Program-made: the position numbers and the translations under genes | NCBI GenBank assembly: GCA_030681265.1 | Contig: JAUXXD010000189.1 | Span: 1-35,864 of the forward strand | Length of the DNA stretch: 35,864 nt | Direction: 5' to 3' | Source: Candidatus Didemnitutus sp. | GTDB taxonomy: Bacteria; Verrucomicrobiota; Verrucomicrobiia; Opitutales; Opitutaceae | Notes under the pieces: generated by a model | What the model saw: the letters and a program-made list of their open reading frames with translations, nothing else | The model's database searches: none | What the model was told of the DNA's origin: nothing | Shown here: positions 16,729 through 25,834 of the stretch, piece by piece | How the letters are laid out: the number at the start of each line of letters is the position of its first letter | Position numbering within the stretch: position 1 is the first letter of the stretch

Positions 16729-17759
16729 TGGACAACTTCATTCCCGGTTTTCGCGAAGCGATTGTCGCCATGGGCGACAACCTGCGGTTCGTGCTCTATT
16801 TCGTGTGTGTCGCCGGACTGATGCTGCGCATCAATGCGGCGCGGGCCGAGCAGGACAGTCTCGTGCGGCCCATCGTGCGTTCCGTGTTCGTCATCGGACT
16901 CATCGCCACGCTGCCGTGGTGGTTTGCGCTGGCGGAGGATCTTTTCCTCACGATGGCGGAGACGTTCCATCACGGATATCTGGAAAAGCCGATGCAGGCG
17001 GCGGGCCGGCTGCGGGACAGCCTGGCGGATACGCCGGGCGAGTTCAGCTTCGCGCGGCTCGGCGAGTCCCTTTATCGCGGGACGCTGTTTGCCACCGGCA
17101 AGCTGGTGGTGCTGGTCGCCAGCGTGCTGCAGCTCCCGCTGCTCATTCTGCATTATATATTGAAGCTGCTGTGCTTCCTGTTCCTGCCGGTGGCGTTCGC
17201 GTTGTTCCTGGTGCCGTCGCTGGAACACCTCGCGGTGCGTTATCTGCAACAGACACTGGCGGTGCTCGCCTGGCCGGTGGGCTTCGCGGTGACCGAGCTG
17301 GTCGCGTGGCATTTGCTCAGCGCCTATGCGACCAATCTCGCGACGGCCTACGGCCTGCGGCCCGGCGAAATCGACGCGATGTCCTATGCCAGTCTCGTCG
17401 GGGCGCTGTTCGCGGCAGTTTGGCTCATCCTCGGCACGCTCGGAACGCCGGTGGTGATGCAGCAACTCTTCTGCGCCGGATCGCCGTTGTCGGGCGGCGG
17501 CACCCAGGGACTCCAGCAACTGTACACTGTACAGCAGGTGATGTGGCTCGCGAAGTCACTCAAGACTGGCGGCGTAGCTGCGGTTGCGGCGAAGCCGGGC
17601 GGGCAGCCTCCGGGTGGCGGACTGCGTCCGCCGCTGCCGCCGCCGACTTCGCCGGGACCGGCGCCCGTTCCGGTCGCGCCGATGGATCCCTCGGGCGATC
17701 GCGCGGTGGCGGCGATGCTCGCTTCGACGCGGATGCCCGCGCCGCAAACCAGCTTCTGA
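16728..17759 (+). CDS. VirB6/TrbL-like polytopic T4SS protein
   Basis: Multiple TM helices (FVLYFVCVAGLML; SVFVIGLIATLPWWFALAEDLF; LLILHYILKLLCFLFLPVAFALFLVPSL; ALFAAVWLILGTLGTPVVMQQLF) and Pro-rich C-terminus; order after VirB5. Confidence 0.75.
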   Translation: MDNFIPGFREAIVAMGDNLRFVLYFVCVAGLMLRINAARAEQDSLVRPIVRSVFVIGLIATLPWWFALAEDLFLTMAETFHHGYLEKPMQAAGRLRDSLADTPGEFSFARLGESLYRGTLFATGKLVVLVASVLQLPLLILHYILKLLCFLFLPVAFALFLVPSLEHLAVRYLQQTLAVLAWPVGFAVTELVAWHLLSAYATNLATAYGLRPGEIDAMSYASLVGALFAAVWLILGTLGTPVVMQQLFCAGSPLSGGGTQGLQQLYTVQQVMWLAKSLKTGGVAAVAAKPGGQPPGGGLRPPLPPPTSPGPAPVPVAPMDPSGDRAVAAMLASTRMPAPQTSF

Positions 17760-17762
17760 ACC

Positions 17763-18416
17763 ATGTCGACCCTGAACCAGACGACTGTGCCGCATCGGCG
17801 GCTTGACGCTCCTCCGCGCGGACAGCGCCGGCATCCGCTGGAATTGTTCACCGACTACGCCGTGGCCGCGCGACTGTGGTTCGGCGTCGCTTTGGTGACG
17901 AGCGCTTATGCGGTGGTTGCGCCGTATCTGGTGATCCGCGCGCATCGGACGAAGGAAAGAGTCGTGATTCTCGACGCGGGCGGAACCTATCACGTCAGCC
18001 CGCTGCTGGGTTTCGAGGACGCCGGCAAACTGCATGAGTCCCACGCGTTGCTGGCCTGTCTCGCCCTGTGGTCGCGGCATCCTGGCGGAGCGGATTATCC
18101 GGAGCTGCTCGAACGGCTCTTTTTGCCCGACGCGTTGCGGGAAGCGCGTGAAGCGATCGCGCGGACGGCGGAGGAATTCGCGGCGAAATCCCTGCACCAG
18201 AAACCCGAGGTGCTGAAGCTCACCGTGCTCGAAACCCGTGCGGACACCGTGCTCGTGCAGGTCGAGGGCCAGTGGATTCGCACGGGACTTTTTCAGGGCC
18301 GGCCTTTCAGCGAGGCGCCGGCGTTCACCGCGCGGTTCACCTTCGCGCGCAACCCCAACCTGGGCGCCAACGCCCGCTACCCCCTTGCCGTATGGAAATT
18401 CGACGTCTCGTCCTGA
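17763..18416 (+). CDS. VirB8/TrbF-like T4SS protein
   Basis: Single N-terminal TM (LWFGVALVTSAYAVVAPYLVI) and periplasmic domain ending in NPNLGANARYPLAVWKFDVSS; position before VirB9-like gene. Confidence 0.7.
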   Translation: MSTLNQTTVPHRRLDAPPRGQRRHPLELFTDYAVAARLWFGVALVTSAYAVVAPYLVIRAHRTKERVVILDAGGTYHVSPLLGFEDAGKLHESHALLACLALWSRHPGGADYPELLERLFLPDALREAREAIARTAEEFAAKSLHQKPEVLKLTVLETRADTVLVQVEGQWIRTGLFQGRPFSEAPAFTARFTFARNPNLGANARYPLAVWKFDVSS

Positions 18417-19198
18417 GCGCCCTGCTCCTGTCCGCCGGCAGCCTGCCGGGCGTCGCCGCGATCCGCGCCTATCCGCTCGATGAGCGGATTGCCTACACCG
18501 TGCAGGTCAGCGTGGCGGCACCGACCACCTGCCTGTTTCCCGGTGCGATCACCGCGCTGGAGAGCGCGCATCTTTCGACCAAGGCGGAGGACGCGCCGCC
18601 GGTGCTGTTGTCCCATCAGCCGGGCACGAATTTCTTTTCGGTGCGCGCGCTGCACCCGGAGGCCGCGGCGGCGGTCAACGTGATCCATCGGGGCCGGGTG
18701 TACGTGCTCACGTTCCGGAGCGGGGACGAAGCCGACCGCGCGGTGTCGTTTTTCACTCCCGCCGAGGTGACCGACTCCGGCGTGACGCCAAGTCTGCTGC
18801 GCGGACTGCTGGAGCGGGCCAGGAACCATGCGTTGATGGCGGCGCAGTATCCCGCGCTGGCCGAGACGGTGGACCGGGCCGCACCGCGGAGCGTCAATTG
18901 GTATCCGGGTTTCACGGTCACGCTGGAGGAGGTGTTCCGTTTCGATCCGGAGGACACGCTGGTGTTTCAGGCGCGGATTCGAAACGCGACGGCGACGCCG
19001 TTGCGGTTTGATCCCGAGCATCTCGCGGTGCGGGTCGGACCGTCGATCTATGCGGCGGCAATTACCGACGCAGCGGGCGAAGTGCCCGCGATGAGTCACG
19101 CCAGCGTGTGGTTCGCCGTGCGCGGCGCGCCGGGCGGAGGCCGGGCCAATCTTTCCGTTCACAATGCGTTTTCGGTTCTCGTCGCACGACTGCCATGA
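18392..19198 (+). CDS. VirB9/TrbG-like T4SS protein
   Basis: Signal peptide MEIRRLVLSALLLSAGSLPGVAAIRAYPLDERIAYTVQVSVAAPTTCLFPGAITALES...; between VirB8- and VirB10-like genes. Confidence 0.7.
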   Translation: MEIRRLVLSALLLSAGSLPGVAAIRAYPLDERIAYTVQVSVAAPTTCLFPGAITALESAHLSTKAEDAPPVLLSHQPGTNFFSVRALHPEAAAAVNVIHRGRVYVLTFRSGDEADRAVSFFTPAEVTDSGVTPSLLRGLLERARNHALMAAQYPALAETVDRAAPRSVNWYPGFTVTLEEVFRFDPEDTLVFQARIRNATATPLRFDPEHLAVRVGPSIYAAAITDAAGEVPAMSHASVWFAVRGAPGGGRANLSVHNAFSVLVARLP

Positions 19199-20178
19199 AG
19201 TTTGACCTGACTTTCTTTTCCTCGCCCACCGGGCAGGTGACGCTGGTCACCGTCGTCGCCCTGGTGGCCGGGCTGGCCATTTATTCGCAGCGGCAGCGGC
19301 GGCCGGCCGCGCTGCCCGCGGCGCCAGTCACCGCGGTGGCGCCGTTGCCCAAGACGACGGTGCGCGATGGCGCCCGGTTCCGGCTGCCGTCGGTCACGGA
19401 GTTGGTGACCCTGCCGACATCCGGCGAAACGCGACCGGCCGAGCCCATCGCGGCGGTGGCGGCGCCGGTCACGTTGCCACTGTCGTTGGTCGCCCCGGTC
19501 ATGCCGACGGAAACCGCGGGCCCGGTGGCGCCCTTCGGCCGGCTGGTTCCCTGCGAGACCGTGCTCGCGATCGAGTCGAACCGGCTGGAGACGCCGGTGC
19601 TGGCTCTCGTGACCGAGGATGTCTGGCACCACGGACGGCTGGTGATCCCGGCGGGATCGGAAGTGCACGGACGTGCTTCGACGGACCGCGCGCGAGAGCG
19701 CCTGGCGGCCGAGGGCACATGGACCATCGTCTGGCGCGGCGGTCCCGACAACGGTCGCGAACTCACGGTGCGCGGACTGGCGCTGGACCGGGAGCGGGAT
19801 CCGGTGACCGGCGTCTGGGGAGCGCATGATGGCTCCGCAGGTTTGCGCGGAACCATCGTGCGCACGGACGACTGGCGCGAGGTGCAGCTTTTCGCGGCCA
19901 CGTTCCTGTCGGCCGCGACGGCGGCCCTGCAGGAGACGCGCGGCGTCACCGGACTTTTGGGCGAAACGAACCTGCCGGCGGTGACGGCGCGCAATGCGAC
20001 GTTGGCCGGCAGCGGCGCGGTGCTGCGCGATTATGCGCAACAGATCCGCGAGTCGATTGATCGGGACGGGTTTTACGTCCGCGTGCCCGCCGGCAAGGCG
20101 TTCTATCTCTACCTCACCGAAACCCTCGACTTGGGCCGCAGCCGTCCTGCCGCGGCCCTCACTCCCCATGCGAACTGA
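19195..20178 (+). CDS. VirB10/TrbI-like T4SS protein
   Basis: N-terminal TM, Pro/Ala linker, then RLVPCETVLAIESNRLETPVLALVTEDVWHHGRLVIPAGSEVHGRASTDRARERL: TrbI/VirB10 beta-barrel domain. Confidence 0.88.
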   Translation: MKFDLTFFSSPTGQVTLVTVVALVAGLAIYSQRQRRPAALPAAPVTAVAPLPKTTVRDGARFRLPSVTELVTLPTSGETRPAEPIAAVAAPVTLPLSLVAPVMPTETAGPVAPFGRLVPCETVLAIESNRLETPVLALVTEDVWHHGRLVIPAGSEVHGRASTDRARERLAAEGTWTIVWRGGPDNGRELTVRGLALDRERDPVTGVWGAHDGSAGLRGTIVRTDDWREVQLFAATFLSAATAALQETRGVTGLLGETNLPAVTARNATLAGSGAVLRDYAQQIRESIDRDGFYVRVPAGKAFYLYLTETLDLGRSRPAAALTPHAN

Positions 20179-20776
20179 CGTGCTGCTCATTTGTGTTCTT
20201 CTGCTCAGCGGCTGCCAGGCGGTGCCACCGCCGGCCAAAGTGGTGTCACCGGTGGCGACCGTGCAGCCGGTTCCGGCGGCGCCGACGGTTGACCCGCTGA
20301 TCCGCCAGCGGCGGCACATCGAGGCGCTGATGGCGCAGAACGATGCGCTCACCGCCCGCGTGCGTGAACTGGAAATGCCGCATGAACCGGTGGCTCCCGT
20401 GCCGGAAACGGTGGTCGCGGCGGAGCCGGTGGCGCCTGCCCCGGCGGTGCACCGCGTGCCGGAGCCCGCCTTGCTCCCCAATGCGGACGGCGTGCTCGAT
20501 CTCACGGTCGGACCGGCGGACGACGAAACGAATCCGTTCGCGGTGCGGACGACGGGGCCGGAGGCCGTGCGCGAATTGACGCTGAAGCTGGGCGGTCTGG
20601 TGCACGGCCCGGTGTCGTGCGCGATCGTCAATGGCCGGACCGTGCAGGCGGGCGACCGCATCGAGTCCCTTGAAGTCGTGCGGATCGAGACGGCGGCCGT
20701 GCTGTTGCGCCACGGTTCGGACCTGCTCCGGCTGCCGCTGAACGATCAACCCGTGCGGCTGCGGCTGCCCCGCTGA
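20168..20776 (+). CDS. Lipoprotein with PilP/GspB/GspC-like C-terminal domain
   Basis: MRTDVLLICVLLLSGCQAVPPP (lipobox); C-term LGGLVHGPVSCAIVNGRTVQAGDRIESLEVVRIETAAVLLRHGSDLLRLPL resembles the PilP/GspC fold; precedes gspF-like gene. Confidence 0.6.
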   Translation: MRTDVLLICVLLLSGCQAVPPPAKVVSPVATVQPVPAAPTVDPLIRQRRHIEALMAQNDALTARVRELEMPHEPVAPVPETVVAAEPVAPAPAVHRVPEPALLPNADGVLDLTVGPADDETNPFAVRTTGPEAVRELTLKLGGLVHGPVSCAIVNGRTVQAGDRIESLEVVRIETAAVLLRHGSDLLRLPLNDQPVRLRLPR

Positions 20777-20777
20777 G

Positions 20778-21977
20778 ATGCCGGCTTTTCACGCCACTGT
20801 CATCAGCCCGGCCGGGCGCCGGCGTACCCTCCGCGCGGAAGCGGCGGACGAGACGCAATTGCGCCAGCGACTGCGGGCGCAGGCGTTGTGGCCGCTCACG
20901 ATCCAGCCGGCGGCGGCGGAGGGAAAACTGGCGCGGCTGCGGCTGCCGTCGCGGGAATTCATCGCGCTGCTGCATCAGTTGGAACTGCAGGTGCGGGCGG
21001 GCGTGACGGCGGACGTCGCCTTCGGTCAACTGGCGGAGGATGCGGTCGGACCAGCGCGGATTCTGCTCACCACCATTCACGCCGAGGTTGCGCAGGGCGT
21101 GCCGATTCACACGGCGTGCCGGCGCTTCGGGCGTCAGTTCCCGCCGCATGTCGCGGCGATCATTGCGGCGGGTGAGGCGTCGGCGTCCCTGCCGCAGGCG
21201 CTGCGCGCGCTGGCGGCGCATCTCACCGGCGCCGACGAACTGCGCCGAACGGCACGGCGGGCGCTGATCTATCCCGCGATTGTACTCACGGTCACGGGCG
21301 CGCTCGTGATTTTTCTGCTGGGCGGCGTGGTGCCGAAGTTCGCGGAGATTTTCGGTTCGCTCAACCTGACGCTGCCGGCGCTGACCCGGTGGCTCATCGC
21401 AGCGAGCGAAGCGGTCCGCGCGGGCTGGCCGGGACTGGCCGTCGCGGGAATATGCGGGGTGATCGCGGCATGGATGGCCACGCGTTCGTCGCGGCTCCAG
21501 CGGATGCGGGATCGGACTTTGCTGCGCGTGCCGCTGTGGGGCGAGACGCTCCGGTGTCTCGCCACGGCTCGCTTCGCCGCACACACGCGGCTGCTCCTCG
21601 ACGCGGGCGTGCCGGTCATGGAAGCGCTTACCACGGGCGCGGAGTTGACGGGCAACGCGGTGCTGTCCGCGCAATTGCTGCGCGCGCGGGAGGGCGTCGC
21701 GGCGGGACGGCCGCTGCACGCGGCTCTGGTCCGGCCGCACAGTTTCCCGGAGTTTTTCACCCCGGCGCTCAAGGCGGGGGAAACGACCGGACAACTGGGG
21801 GCGGCGCTCCAGCACATCGAGGACTACGCGGCGGCCCGCGCGCGCGACACGCTGGCCACGGCGCTGGCCTGGCTGGAGCCCGCGCTGCTCGCGGCGCTGA
21901 CCGGCATCGTCGGGCTCATCGCCCTCTCTTTTTTCCTGCCGCTCTTCTCCCTGCTGAGCGGCGTCAACGCGCGCTGA
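20778..21977 (+). CDS. Type II secretion/type IV pilus inner-membrane platform protein (GspF/PilC family)
   Basis: FIALLHQLELQVRAGVTADVAFGQLAED...IIAAGEASASLPQALRALAAHL...RTARRALIYPAIVLTVTGALVIFLLGGVVPKFAEIF...; duplicated T2SSF domains, conserved C-terminal TM LIALSFFLPLFSLLSGV. Confidence 0.93.
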   Translation: MPAFHATVISPAGRRRTLRAEAADETQLRQRLRAQALWPLTIQPAAAEGKLARLRLPSREFIALLHQLELQVRAGVTADVAFGQLAEDAVGPARILLTTIHAEVAQGVPIHTACRRFGRQFPPHVAAIIAAGEASASLPQALRALAAHLTGADELRRTARRALIYPAIVLTVTGALVIFLLGGVVPKFAEIFGSLNLTLPALTRWLIAASEAVRAGWPGLAVAGICGVIAAWMATRSSRLQRMRDRTLLRVPLWGETLRCLATARFAAHTRLLLDAGVPVMEALTTGAELTGNAVLSAQLLRAREGVAAGRPLHAALVRPHSFPEFFTPALKAGETTGQLGAALQHIEDYAAARARDTLATALAWLEPALLAALTGIVGLIALSFFLPLFSLLSGVNAR

Positions 21978-21981
21978 TATT

Positions 21982-22929
21982 ATGATCATCCATTCCTACC
22001 TTGTGCCGCTGCGTCACCGGCGGGTTCCGTTCCGGCGGCTGGTCCGCGGATTTTCCCTGCTCGAAATCGTCCTCGTGCTGTTTGTCCTGGGCATCATCGC
22101 CGCGGCCATGGCGCCGTCCGTCCGCGACATCGTGGAAAAATCCCGGCAGACGGCGGAGGCGCGGACGCTGGCGGAACTGGCGGACACGATCACGGCGTCG
22201 TTCGCGCAGACCGACCTCGGCAACCTGAACCTGGCGGCGCTGCCAGGCACCGTCGGGGCGGGCGAAGTGCCGACGCGTTTCTCGACGTCCACGAGCGTAC
22301 CGTATGCGAACACCGCGACGGAGGACTGGTTCGCCAAGGTCGGACGCTTGCGGGGACTTTCGCCGCAGAGTGGTGTGCCGCCAATGACGCAACCGGAGCT
22401 GGCGCGCATTGCGTTCAATCCGCTGCGCAATGCGCGGTGGCTTTTCGTCGGGCCGAACGAGACGGGGCGGCAGCGGTTTCTGGTGGTGAGTCTGATGGCA
22501 CGCCCTGACCAGTTGGTGCTGCCGGCCTTTGAAGGTAGCGCGGCGTGGTTCGATGCACTGTGGAACCATGACTGGGAGAATCGCACTGCGGGTGTGCCCG
22601 CCTACTGGACGGGCCGGCTGACCGCGGCGCAACTCGCCGCCTGGTCGCAGGGCAGCGGCGGCACGACCCAGATCCACCGCCTCTGCGTCCGGCGCATCGT
22701 GCTGCCGAAGCACCGGGTCACGGTGAACAACAATCATCCGAGCGAGAGCGCGTTCGTCTCGTTCAACAACACGGCCAACGCGTTCACCGCGGGACCGAAT
22801 TCCGGGGCGAACGTCACGCCGGAAATCCTCGGCGGACGGCTCGTCATCATCAACCGCGGCGCGGCGTGGCCGGGCGTCGAGGCGCTGCGGTTTCACCTCA
22901 ACGACAACCCGACCGTCACCCTCCAATGA
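21982..22929 (+). CDS. Prepilin/pseudopilin with class III cleavage/methylation motif
   Basis: LVRGFSLLEIVLVLFVLGIIAAAMAPSVRDIVEKSRQTAEA. Confidence 0.9.
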   Translation: MIIHSYLVPLRHRRVPFRRLVRGFSLLEIVLVLFVLGIIAAAMAPSVRDIVEKSRQTAEARTLAELADTITASFAQTDLGNLNLAALPGTVGAGEVPTRFSTSTSVPYANTATEDWFAKVGRLRGLSPQSGVPPMTQPELARIAFNPLRNARWLFVGPNETGRQRFLVVSLMARPDQLVLPAFEGSAAWFDALWNHDWENRTAGVPAYWTGRLTAAQLAAWSQGSGGTTQIHRLCVRRIVLPKHRVTVNNNHPSESAFVSFNNTANAFTAGPNSGANVTPEILGGRLVIINRGAAWPGVEALRFHLNDNPTVTLQ

Positions 22930-24431
22930 AAACTATTGTGCTTTTTTTGTTCGTCCTCGGGACCGCGCTTCGAGTCACCGCGGGCTCGGCTTCAATCTTC
23001 TTCGATTTCCAGAACAACCCTTACGCGTCCGGCTCGGCCACGATCGATCTCAACGCCTACGGCGCGACGTCGATCACCATCACCGTGACGACCGATGCCT
23101 ACGGTGCTTCGCAGCAGGGCGGCGGCCGCAATTATAACGGTTACGCGGAGGCGGTCATCGGATCGTCGGTGCGAAGCGAGTCGATTCCGAACGGTTCCGA
23201 TCCGCTCAACATCTCCGTGGACAACAGTCTGACACTGACCAAGGGCCCGGACGGCAACTGGTGGGCGGAGGGAGTGAACCATGGCACGTCGGTCGCGGTG
23301 AGCGCATTCGTGTATGTGGATGGGGAAAATGCACAGGGTGTGGGGACTGCAGCCTGCTCGATACACTGGATCGATGCGCCGCCGAATCAGCCGCCGGGCA
23401 TCAGTTGGATCGAAGTGCCGGGTGCAGTCGACTCGGGTGCGGTCTATGGCGTGAGTGCCCGCGGCGAGGATGCGGACGGCAATCTCGCGTCGGTGACGGT
23501 CTGGAAAAACGGCGTGCCGTTCGCGTCTTGGAGTGGCTCAGGCTCCTGGGCTGACGCGGGCCAGACGACGAGCGATGTCGGACCGCAGTCCGTGGTCTTC
23601 ACGGCGCAGGCAATTGATGCGGCGGGCGCGGCTTCGCCGGTGAACAGCCAGACAGTGACGATCCAGGCGCCAGCGCCCGTACACTATACACTGACTACAT
23701 TGGCGGGCGCGGGTGGCAGTGTCAGCCCGGGCGGAACCTATCCGGCGGGCACGGTCCTGAGCATCGTCGCGAACGCCGATGCGAACCATGACTTTGTGAC
23801 TTGGAGCGGAGACGCCGGCGGGGGCAGCAATCCGCTGACCCTGACTCTCGATGGGCCTCGGACGGTGCAGGCGAATTTTGCGGTGAAGACTTTCACGCTC
23901 ACGACGGGTGCCTTGGACGGCGGCAGCGTCACGCCGGGCGGCACCTATCCCTACGGCACGACAGTCACGCTCTCGGCCAGTGCGGGCGCGACCCACTACT
24001 TCACGGGCTGGAGCGGGGATGTCTCGGGGACGGCGGCGGCCGTCGCGGTACTGATCGACCGAGCCAAGTTCGTGCTCGCGCAATTCGAGCCGAAGGCGGC
24101 GCAGATCATTTCGTTTTTGCCGCCGGGAAATCAGAACGTGGGCAGCGTGGTTTCCTTGAGTGCGACCGCGTCCTCCGGACTGCCGGTCAGTTTTGTTCTG
24201 CTCGACGGACCCGCCGTGCTCGACGGGAACAATCTCACGGTGACCGGGCCGGGCGCGATCACTGTGCAGGCCGAGCAAGGGGGCGATGACTTTCACCTGC
24301 CGGCGCCAGCCGTCACCGATTCGTTCAACGCGTCGTCGTCCAGCGTGCTCAAGTACCAATCGGCGGGCCGCACGCTGCTGCAGGGCACGCGGACGGCGGA
24401 AGGAATTCATTACGTGCTCGGCAACCCCTGA
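22926..24431 (+). CDS. Exported protein with two InlB B-type repeats and Ig-like segment; candidate pilus-associated adhesin
   Basis: Signal peptide MKTIVLFLFVLGTALRVTAG; tandem HYTLTTLAGAGGSVSPGGTYPAGTVLSIVANADANHDFVTWSGDAGG / TFTLTTGALDGGSVTPGGTYPYGTTVTLSASAGATHYFTGWSGDVSG; then ATASSGLPVSFVLLDGPAVLDGNNLTVTGPGAITVQAEQ. Confidence 0.75.
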   Translation: MKTIVLFLFVLGTALRVTAGSASIFFDFQNNPYASGSATIDLNAYGATSITITVTTDAYGASQQGGGRNYNGYAEAVIGSSVRSESIPNGSDPLNISVDNSLTLTKGPDGNWWAEGVNHGTSVAVSAFVYVDGENAQGVGTAACSIHWIDAPPNQPPGISWIEVPGAVDSGAVYGVSARGEDADGNLASVTVWKNGVPFASWSGSGSWADAGQTTSDVGPQSVVFTAQAIDAAGAASPVNSQTVTIQAPAPVHYTLTTLAGAGGSVSPGGTYPAGTVLSIVANADANHDFVTWSGDAGGGSNPLTLTLDGPRTVQANFAVKTFTLTTGALDGGSVTPGGTYPYGTTVTLSASAGATHYFTGWSGDVSGTAAAVAVLIDRAKFVLAQFEPKAAQIISFLPPGNQNVGSVVSLSATASSGLPVSFVLLDGPAVLDGNNLTVTGPGAITVQAEQGGDDFHLPAPAVTDSFNASSSSVLKYQSAGRTLLQGTRTAEGIHYVLGNP

Positions 24432-24442
24432 ACCTGATCCCC

Positions 24443-25834
24443 ATGAAATGCTGTCTTTGTTTTCTGCTGAGCTGCGCGCTGCTGCGTGCGGCGGAACCTT
24501 CCGTGCTCGACCGGCCGGTCGAAAACCTGCGGCTGGAAAACGCCTCGCTGGCGGCGGCGCTGCGCACTGTCGCGCGGGCTTGCGGCACGTCGGTGCTGCT
24601 CGCTCCGGAGGTGACCGGCGAGGTCACGGTGGAGATCAACCGCGGCACGCTGCGCTCCGCGCTGGTCGCGCTGGTCGAACCGGCGGGTTTTCATTTTGAG
24701 GAGACGCCGGACGGAATCGCGGTGCGGTTGCGGGAGACCGTGCTGTATCCGATCGACTACCCGCAGTTGACGCGGAGCGGCAGCGGCAGCGCGTCAATCA
24801 CTTTGGGCGGAGCGAACACCGGCGGCTTCGGCCCGGGTCAGTTTCAGGGGACGCAGCCGGCGAACGGACCGCAGGGCGTGGGGTCGGACGCGACCCAGGT
24901 TTCCATCTCGCAGGAAAACCAGAACACGTTCTGGACCGGACTGGAGGCGGAATTGCGCGCGATGCTGGCGGAGGGCGACGGCCTGGTGCTGAACAAATTC
25001 AGCGGCGTGGCGCAGGTCAGCGCGCCGCGGGAGCGTCAGCAGGTCGTGCGGGCCTTCATCGAATTGGTGAATCGGCGCATCACGCGGCAGGTCGAAATCG
25101 AGGCGAGGATTGTCGAGGTGTCGCTGCGCCACGAGCGCAAGCTGGGCATCGACTGGGATCTCGCGGCCGGTGCGGTGGGCAAGGTCACGGTCGAGGCTGG
25201 CGCACCGCTCGAAGTCACGGGTGTCGGGGGCACGCTGCTCGCGGCCAATTCCTTTGTGGCGAATCTGGGTTACGGCCGGACGAACGCGGTGATCCACGCA
25301 CTGCAACAGCAGGGCGAGGTGAAGACCGTCGCGCAGCCGCGACTGCGCACGCTGAACAACCAGACGGCGATGATCAAAGTCGGCGAGGACCGTCCGTTCT
25401 TCCGGTTGCAGCAGAGCACGACCTTCAATCAGGGCGGCACGACGAGCCCGTTCAATCAGACGCAGGAAAGCTACTCCGTCTCGACGATCACCATCGGCAC
25501 CATCCTCGCGGTGACGCCGCAGATCGACGGCTCGGGCACCATCACGCTTGATGTGCTGCCCGCCATCACGCGGTTGCAGGCCATCGTCACGAGTCCGGAT
25601 GGCAAGCAGACCGCGCCGCTCACCGAGGTGAAGCAGGCGTCCACGATCGTGCGGCTGCGTGACGGCGAGACCGCTGTCATCGGCGGGCTCATTTCCGAGG
25701 ACACGGGCGACAGCCTCCGGGCCGTGCCGGTCCTGGGCGCGATCCCGGTGGCAGGGCGCGCGTTCCAGACGAAGGCCGCGCTGCGCACGCGCACCGAACT
25801 GGTGATCTTTCTCACGCCGAGGCTCGTCAACTGA
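24443..25834 (+). CDS. Secretin (GspD/PilQ/MshL-like)
   Basis: Signal peptide; LENASLAAALRTVARACGTSVLLAPEVTGEVTVEINRGTLRSAL; RQVEIEARIVEVSLRHERKLGIDWDL; AVTPQIDGSGTITLDVLPAITRL; C-term ETAVIGGLISEDTGDSLRAVPVLGAIPVAGRAFQTKAALRTRTELVIFLTPRLV. Confidence 0.95.
   Translation: MKCCLCFLLSCALLRAAEPSVLDRPVENLRLENASLAAALRTVARACGTSVLLAPEVTGEVTVEINRGTLRSALVALVEPAGFHFEETPDGIAVRLRETVLYPIDYPQLTRSGSGSASITLGGANTGGFGPGQFQGTQPANGPQGVGSDATQVSISQENQNTFWTGLEAELRAMLAEGDGLVLNKFSGVAQVSAPRERQQVVRAFIELVNRRITRQVEIEARIVEVSLRHERKLGIDWDLAAGAVGKVTVEAGAPLEVTGVGGTLLAANSFVANLGYGRTNAVIHALQQQGEVKTVAQPRLRTLNNQTAMIKVGEDRPFFRLQQSTTFNQGGTTSPFNQTQESYSVSTITIGTILAVTPQIDGSGTITLDVLPAITRLQAIVTSPDGKQTAPLTEVKQASTIVRLRDGETAVIGGLISEDTGDSLRAVPVLGAIPVAGRAFQTKAALRTRTELVIFLTPRLVN

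Noticed and set aside
21982-24431. Possible shufflon around the adhesin/pseudopilin genes
   Set aside because: No repeated inverted recombination sites, partial C-terminal gene copies or recombinase gene were noticed.
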